A DNA stretch of 11,472 nt from an uncultured Prevotella sp. (GTDB taxonomy: Bacteria; Bacteroidota; Bacteroidia; Bacteroidales; Bacteroidaceae). The DNA lies in NCBI GenBank assembly GCA_934196725.1, contig CAKPWR010000072.1, forward strand, positions 1-11,472, written 5' to 3'. The position numbers and the translations under genes were made by a program. Below are positions 6,663 to 11,472 of this stretch, piece after piece. The notes below the pieces were generated by a model. The model searched no databases. It saw only the letters and a list, made by a program, of their open reading frames with translations, and was not told the DNA's origin. Each line of letters begins with the position of its first letter. Position 1 is the stretch's first letter.

Positions 6663-8336
6663 TTATCTCTTCAAGTTAGGGTTCTTCTCAACATCTGTTG
6701 TTGGATATGGACAGTAAATTCTATCCTCAGACCAAGCACCAGAAACAGTAACTTGCTCCTGAGCTTTGAACTCCTTACCATTCTCTACAGCAACTACGAG
6801 AGGAGCGTTAGCAACACGGTAGTCGAAGTTCTTCTTGAGTTCGTTCATACGGAGCTCGTCAGAACGGCGTGTAACCATTGATACCCAGTTACCTGCAACT
6901 TCCCATCCATGCTCGATGTAGCAAGCTTCAGCCAGCTGCTCTGCATTCATGTCAGCAATCTTCACGGTAGTACCATTGCTCAAAGTAACGTTCTCAACAT
7001 CGTTTACGGCACGGCTGCGAACCTGACGGAGGCAGTCCTTAGCCTTGTTCAAGTCACCACCTGAGCGAGCTGCGCTCTCAGCATACCAGAGAAGAATCTC
7101 AGAGTAGCGGATGAGGTTGTGACGACGGTCGTTAACCATACCACCCCAGTTTGGAGCCAGGTAATCGTATGCCTGGCGGAGCATATTACCATTCTCGTCA
7201 GAGTTAACGGTGAAGATACAGAACATAGGGTGATAAGCTTCAACCTCTGGAGTCTTTCCATCTTCTTTCAGTGCCCACCAATCTACGGCTTTAGTAATGG
7301 TATTTCCATCCTGGAATGTAACCTTAGGAGCGTAGATAGCATTCTTGCGAGCTCCCTCTGGGAATCTCTTCCAGAATGCGATTTCACCCCAGGCATCACC
7401 CCAGCCACCATCGCCGAGACCTTCGAAACGGCAGCAGGAAGAAAGCTCTGAGTCATGATCCCACCAACCACGAGCGTCGTTGTTGATACCAAGTACGGTC
7501 TCCATGTTGTAGTTGTTGCCCATAGAGTAAACATCCTTCCACTCTGGGTTCAGGATGAAACCGTAAGAACCGTTGTTGTCGATGACAGACTTAGCCTGCT
7601 CTGCAGCGAGCTTGTAGTACTCTGTACCCTTATTGAGAGGGTAACCAGCCATAGACATGTAAACTGCTGACAGGGTAGCCTGTGCTGCCTGCTTGGTTGT
7701 CCAAACGTCAACACCGAACAAACGGCTAGGCTCCTTCTCATACTTGGTAGGAAGCTCGTTGACTGCTGCCTTCAAGTCTGAAACAATCAGGTCATATACG
7801 TCTGCTACACTTGATGGAGCAACCTCCAACTGTGAAACGTCGGTACCGGTAATCAATGGCACAGGACCGAATACACGTACCAGATAGTAGTAAGCGTATG
7901 CACGCCAGAAGTGAGCATTACCCAAAGCTACATTGATCTTATCCTGAGCAACAGGAGCCTTGCCTGCACTCTCAGTAATCAAGTTAGCAGCCTTGATTAC
8001 AGAATAGTGCTGGTTCCATGCGTCTGTTACACCCTTGTTGGCACCATCAGATGCGAAAGCATCGAGGGCAGCACAAGCCTGCTTATTAGAACCAGGGTTA
8101 GCTGTGATATCATCACCCTGCCACTGTGGGTACATAGGGTTGGTCCAGCTCTGTGTCTGGTTGATTCTGTCATACAGTGCGTTAACACTTGCTGTCAGGT
8201 CATCTTCGCTATTGAAGAAGTTGTCTGGGGTCAACTGTCCCTTAGGATCCTCATCCAGGAAGTCTCCACAAGAAGAGAATGTAAACAAGGATGCTGCCAT
8301 GAGACAACCCATATATAATAATTTTCTAGTTTTCAT
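6663..8336 (-). CDS. SusD/RagB-like outer-membrane glycan-binding lipoprotein
   Basis: This surface lipoprotein binds a glycan and forms a lid on its SusC partner. The 557-residue protein starts with a lipoprotein signal peptide; the lipobox ends FSSC with Cys23 as the lipidated residue, followed by an acidic GDFLDED stretch that fits surface export. The conserved SusD segment RAYAYYYLVRVFGPVPLIT is at 145-163, the C-terminal SusD region with RYSEILLWYAESAARSGG at 410-427, and the usual closing motif (here YPTTDVEKNPNLK) at the end. The open frame extends 34 codons upstream to 8438, but that stretch overlaps susC. The ATG at 8336 is chosen because the signal peptide begins there, 28 bases after the susC stop. 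An aromatic and glycine-rich stretch (about 289-325, with WWDHD, Cys301-Cys302 and GDGGWGDAWG) may belong to the binding face. The ligand cannot be read from sequence; the sulfatases suggest a sulfated glycan. Confidence 0.96.
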   Translation of the reverse strand: MKTRKLLYMGCLMAASLFTFSSCGDFLDEDPKGQLTPDNFFNSEDDLTASVNALYDRINQTQSWTNPMYPQWQGDDITANPGSNKQACAALDAFASDGANKGVTDAWNQHYSVIKAANLITESAGKAPVAQDKINVALGNAHFWRAYAYYYLVRVFGPVPLITGTDVSQLEVAPSSVADVYDLIVSDLKAAVNELPTKYEKEPSRLFGVDVWTTKQAAQATLSAVYMSMAGYPLNKGTEYYKLAAEQAKSVIDNNGSYGFILNPEWKDVYSMGNNYNMETVLGINNDARGWWDHDSELSSCCRFEGLGDGGWGDAWGEIAFWKRFPEGARKNAIYAPKVTFQDGNTITKAVDWWALKEDGKTPEVEAYHPMFCIFTVNSDENGNMLRQAYDYLAPNWGGMVNDRRHNLIRYSEILLWYAESAARSGGDLNKAKDCLRQVRSRAVNDVENVTLSNGTTVKIADMNAEQLAEACYIEHGWEVAGNWVSMVTRRSDELRMNELKKNFDYRVANAPLVVAVENGKEFKAQEQVTVSGAWSEDRIYCPYPTTDVEKNPNLKR

Positions 8337-8364
8337 AATTATTACAGTTTTTAGATTGTTGGAA

Positions 8365-11364
8365 TTAGAAGTTAATACGAACACCCATAGTGATGGTGCG
8401 AGGGTTAGGGTAAGCACCCATATCCAAACCATTGTCACGGTCTACACCATTGTCGCTGAATGAAGCACCTGCAGGGTCAATACCCTTATAGCCGGTAATG
8501 GTGAAGAGGTTCTGAGCTGAGAGTGAGAGACGGATGTCTGCCAACTTGGTTACGCTGCGTGGGAATGTGTAAGCGATGCTGATATTCTCACAACGCAGAT
8601 AGTTAGCATTCTCCAGCCACTTGTCAGAGTTTCCGTATGTCTTGTTCTCTGCGCCTACTGTTGGCATGGTAACACCGATGTTGTTGAAGTAATCCTTGTC
8701 GGTTACAAACATAGATGCACCTACCATTGAGTTCATGGCGTAGCGAACCATATTCAAACGCTTAGCACCGAATGCTGCATTGAAGAAGGCGTTGAAGTCC
8801 CAGTTCTTATAACTTACTGTATTGTTCCAACCTAATGTGAAGTCAGGGTTTGAACGGCCTAATACGAAGCGATCCTTTGATGCATCAGGAGTAGCTGTTG
8901 TTCCTCCATCAGCAGTGTAATAGGTATCAATCCATTCTCCCTTATCGTTCTTCTGCAAACCAGCCCATTTGAAGCCGTAGAATGTACCGATAGCCTCACC
9001 TTCCTTGATGATTGTACATGGGTCAACAGTACCTGGAGAAGGACTTGTACCATAAAGGATAGGAGAATCAGCTGTCAACTTGGTAACCTCGTTCTTGATG
9101 TAGCTGGCATTCAATGTAGATGACCATGACCAGTCCTTGGTCTGGATAATCTGTGCGTTGATTGTAGCATCAAAACCCTTGTTGCTTACCTCACCGGCAT
9201 TTACCCAGTAAGATGTGCCACCCAGGTAACCTGGAGCTGATGTTGTCAGGAGGGCATCCTTTGTCTTCTTATTGAAGTAGTCCAAGCTGATGCTCAAACG
9301 GTTACCGAAGAAACCGAGGTCAACACCGAGGTCAAACTGATGAACCTTCTCCCATGACAAGTCAGGAGTAGCAAGACCATTTGCCCAGTAACCAGTGTAA
9401 GACTGTGTTGTACCGTATGTGAAACCGGTTGTACCCAAAGAACCCAATGTAGAGTAAGGAGTAATATCCTGGTTACCGATGATACCGTAGCTTGCACGGA
9501 TCTTCATGTATTCTACTGCATTCTTGATAGGCTCCCAGAACTTTTCGTTAGAAACGGTCCAGGCTGCAGCTGCTGATGGGAAGTAACCCCACTTCTTATT
9601 GGTAAAGCGGCTAGAACCATCCGCACGGAATGTACCAGTCAACATATAACGGTCTGCATAGTTGTACATAACACGAGCTACACCAGAGAGCATGGTCCAC
9701 TTGCTGTAGCCGTTGCTAGGAGTCTTGGAAGCAGCATCTGCTACGTTCCAGTAACCCAACTGCTCGTGAGCAATACCAGTTCCAGAGAGACCCATGCGGC
9801 GAACCTCATTAGAGGTAACTTCCCATACGCCTGTAGCTGTCAAACCGTGATCACCCCACTTGTTGCTGTAAGTCAAGTTGTTGGTAGACTGCAAAGCAGT
9901 AACGGTTGCATCGTTGTTGCCCATATTGTTACCGGCTGCGTTCACCTTGGTAGATATAAAGCTATACCACTTGTAATCGTTGTAGTCGATACCGTTGGTT
10001 GTGGTGAATGTCAAGCCCTTGAGTAGGTTGAACTTCAAGTCAACGTGACCTGTAACCATCGTACGCTTACGGTCGTTTTCACAACCATGGAGAATACCGT
10101 AAGGGTTGTTCTGGATGTTGTTGTATGGGTCTTTATTATACTTACCGTTTGCATCCATCATCTCCATAGTAGGAGAGTAGTTCAAACCAACCCAGATTGG
10201 GTTAGACTGGTTCTGTGCGAAGCCTGCACCAGAGTTGTCTGTCTGAGAGAGGTTGATATCGGTGGTCATTTCCAACCAGTCGAAAATCTTGTTGTGCATG
10301 TTAGCCTTGATAGCGTAACGTCTTGACTTGGTGTCAACGATAACACCCTTCTGGTCCATTACGTTGGCAGAGAAGTAAGTCTGTGTCTTGTCATTACCCT
10401 GTGTCAAAGAAACCTTGTAGTTCTGGGTAATACCAGTCTGGAGCAATTCGTCCATCCAGTCGATACCAGCCTTTGTTCCATTCAGATAATCCTGAACTGC
10501 GCTCTGAGAAACACCCTTGTGGTCTACCAAAGCCTGAGCATACTGCTTGGTGCTCATTACTTCAGGAATATGGTAAGCATTAGAGAAACCGAAGCTACCG
10601 TCGAAAGTAACCTGAGTTGCACCAGCCTTACCGCTCTTGGTCTGTACCATTACAACACCATTTGCACCACGTGCACCATAGATAGCTGTTGATGAAGCGT
10701 CCTTCAATACCTGGATGCTCTGGATATCCTCAGGGCTGATACCCTCAAGTCCAGTTTCACGTACGATACCGTCAACTACATAGAGAGGGTCGTTGCTCTT
10801 GTTAACAGAGCTGGCACCACGTACACGGATCTTCATTGCACCACCAGGAACACCGCTTGACATTACCTGCACACCAGACATACGTCCGTTGAGGGCATCC
10901 TCAACACGTGCAACAGGTTGATCCTTAAAGCTTTTGCCTTCCATGACTGCAACAGATCCAGCCAAGTCAGCCTTCTTTACAGTACCGTAACCGATAACAA
11001 CAGTCTCTTCGAGCATGTTGGAATCATCTTCCATGGTAACGTTCAAAGCTGTACCGTTCCAAGTAAGAGTCTGTGGCTTGTAACCTACATAAGTGATTGT
11101 GATTTTAGCACCCTTAGCTACATTTGCAAGGCTAAAGTTACCGTCAAGGTCAGTAATCGTACCGCCAGTCTTACCTTCAATTCTGATGGTAGCACCGATA
11201 ACAGGTTCACCGTAAGAATCCTTTACAGTACCTGTACATGCGTTTTGCTGCTGGGTAGCATTAGCAATAACCGAATTGCTCTGAGCTGCCAATGCAGTAA
11301 CAGTGCTCAGTGGTGACATGGCACCCAATAGCGCTGCAAAATACAAATTTGCTCTTTTGTTCAT
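8365..11364 (-). CDS. SusC/RagA-like TonB-dependent outer-membrane transporter
   Basis: A TonB-driven importer of oligosaccharides captured by SusD. It has 999 residues, typical of SusC. A Sec signal peptide covers about 1-27. A carboxypeptidase-regulatory-like beta domain (about 43-112, GTVKDSYGEPVIGATIRIEG) is followed by the SusC-type TonB-box region EETVVIGYGTVKKADLAGSV (119-138). The plug includes GRMSGVQVMSSGVPGGAMKI (160-179), DPLYVVDG (192-199) and STAIYGARGANGVVMVQTKS (225-244). The remainder is the beta barrel, ending in ITMGVRINF with a terminal Phe as needed for barrel insertion. There is no N-terminal signalling (STN) domain, so direct control through an anti-sigma factor is unlikely, and a hybrid two-component or other regulator outside the window is more probable. 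It is intact and the first gene of the cluster, 28 bases before susD. Confidence 0.97.
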   Translation of the reverse strand: MNKRANLYFAALLGAMSPLSTVTALAAQSNSVIANATQQQNACTGTVKDSYGEPVIGATIRIEGKTGGTITDLDGNFSLANVAKGAKITITYVGYKPQTLTWNGTALNVTMEDDSNMLEETVVIGYGTVKKADLAGSVAVMEGKSFKDQPVARVEDALNGRMSGVQVMSSGVPGGAMKIRVRGASSVNKSNDPLYVVDGIVRETGLEGISPEDIQSIQVLKDASSTAIYGARGANGVVMVQTKSGKAGATQVTFDGSFGFSNAYHIPEVMSTKQYAQALVDHKGVSQSAVQDYLNGTKAGIDWMDELLQTGITQNYKVSLTQGNDKTQTYFSANVMDQKGVIVDTKSRRYAIKANMHNKIFDWLEMTTDINLSQTDNSGAGFAQNQSNPIWVGLNYSPTMEMMDANGKYNKDPYNNIQNNPYGILHGCENDRKRTMVTGHVDLKFNLLKGLTFTTTNGIDYNDYKWYSFISTKVNAAGNNMGNNDATVTALQSTNNLTYSNKWGDHGLTATGVWEVTSNEVRRMGLSGTGIAHEQLGYWNVADAASKTPSNGYSKWTMLSGVARVMYNYADRYMLTGTFRADGSSRFTNKKWGYFPSAAAAWTVSNEKFWEPIKNAVEYMKIRASYGIIGNQDITPYSTLGSLGTTGFTYGTTQSYTGYWANGLATPDLSWEKVHQFDLGVDLGFFGNRLSISLDYFNKKTKDALLTTSAPGYLGGTSYWVNAGEVSNKGFDATINAQIIQTKDWSWSSTLNASYIKNEVTKLTADSPILYGTSPSPGTVDPCTIIKEGEAIGTFYGFKWAGLQKNDKGEWIDTYYTADGGTTATPDASKDRFVLGRSNPDFTLGWNNTVSYKNWDFNAFFNAAFGAKRLNMVRYAMNSMVGASMFVTDKDYFNNIGVTMPTVGAENKTYGNSDKWLENANYLRCENISIAYTFPRSVTKLADIRLSLSAQNLFTITGYKGIDPAGASFSDNGVDRDNGLDMGAYPNPRTITMGVRINF

Positions 11365-11472
11365 AGGTTTTGAAATTTTTTATGTTAGTTATATTATTTA
11401 TTCTCGTATAAACCTTGTTTTTATCTTACTCTCTTTGACTGTCGGCTCAGATGAACTTATCTTCACCAACTT
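11365..11472 (-). promoter_or_regulatory. Upstream leader of susC, promoter not resolved
   Basis: The 108 bases upstream of the transporter are AT-rich and non-coding; the transcription start of the whole cluster should lie here or just beyond the window. I looked for the Bacteroidetes -33 TTTG / -7 TAnnTTTG pair on the - strand and found no convincing match. The octamer GTATAAAC (11406-11413, + strand) also occurs in reverse orientation near the palindromes at 1912-1919, which may be chance in AT-rich DNA. The start codon is preceded by an A/T-rich stretch and no strong Shine-Dalgarno. Confidence 0.3.

Noticed and set aside
8337..8438. Upstream extension of the susD frame
   Set aside because: It overlaps the end of susC, and the lipoprotein signal peptide starts at the internal ATG at 8336, giving the standard short susC-susD gap.
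11365..11472. Possible promoter for susC, or a divergent + strand promoter (ttgact near 11435)
   Set aside because: No Bacteroidetes-type -33/-7 pair is visible on the - strand, and an E. coli-like TTGACT alone on the + strand points into susC-distal sequence without a matching -10 element or gene.
1..11472. CRISPR arrays, insertion sequences, tRNA genes, att sites
   Set aside because: No regularly spaced long repeats, transposase frames, cloverleaf-like segments or flanking long direct repeats were found on either strand.

Overview
The window suggests a Bacteroidales gut or oral anaerobe, most likely of the Prevotella/Segatella type. It has a SusC/SusD pair, mid-40s percent GC in most lines sampled by eye, A-rich sequence upstream of genes in place of a strong Shine-Dalgarno, and a 5S rRNA 3' end of Bacteroidales form. 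The species cannot be fixed from the sequence alone.

Layout. Positions 1-31 are the last bases of a 5S rRNA gene on the + strand, followed by its terminator (43-80). Positions 81-339 hold degenerate short repeats and a hairpin that can terminate transcription from both sides (241-272). From 340 to 11364 every gene is on the - strand, so transcription runs right to left: SusC-like TonB-dependent transporter (8365-11364), SusD-like surface lipoprotein (6663-8336), a strong hairpin terminator (6562-6592), sulfatase of the GlcNAc-6-sulfatase type (4779-6470), second S1 sulfatase (3188-4723), radical-SAM anaerobic sulfatase-maturating enzyme (1938-3176), third S1 sulfatase (340-1872). The 108 bases upstream of susC hold no gene.

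How they work together. This reads as a polysaccharide utilisation locus for a sulfated glycan. SusD captures the glycan at the surface and SusC imports it with TonB energy. Three sulfatases with Sec-type signal peptides remove sulfate in the periplasm. All three carry serine at the formylglycine position, so they depend on an anaerobic maturase (anSME) acting in the cytoplasm before export, and one is encoded between them. The probable mix of activities (GlcNAc-6-sulfate plus sulfated Gal/GalNAc) points to mucin O-glycans or keratan-sulfate-like chains; that is inference from family resemblance. No glycoside hydrolase, lyase or regulator lies in the window.

Most notable points: the self-contained three-sulfatase plus maturase cassette without glycosidases; its position directly against an rRNA operon; the terminator separating susCD from the sulfatases; higher GC in the anSME and middle sulfatase genes; and palindromic or 16-base-periodic motifs in two intergenic spacers. 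None of this amounts to a clearly new system, but the cassette and its spacer motifs deserve checking.
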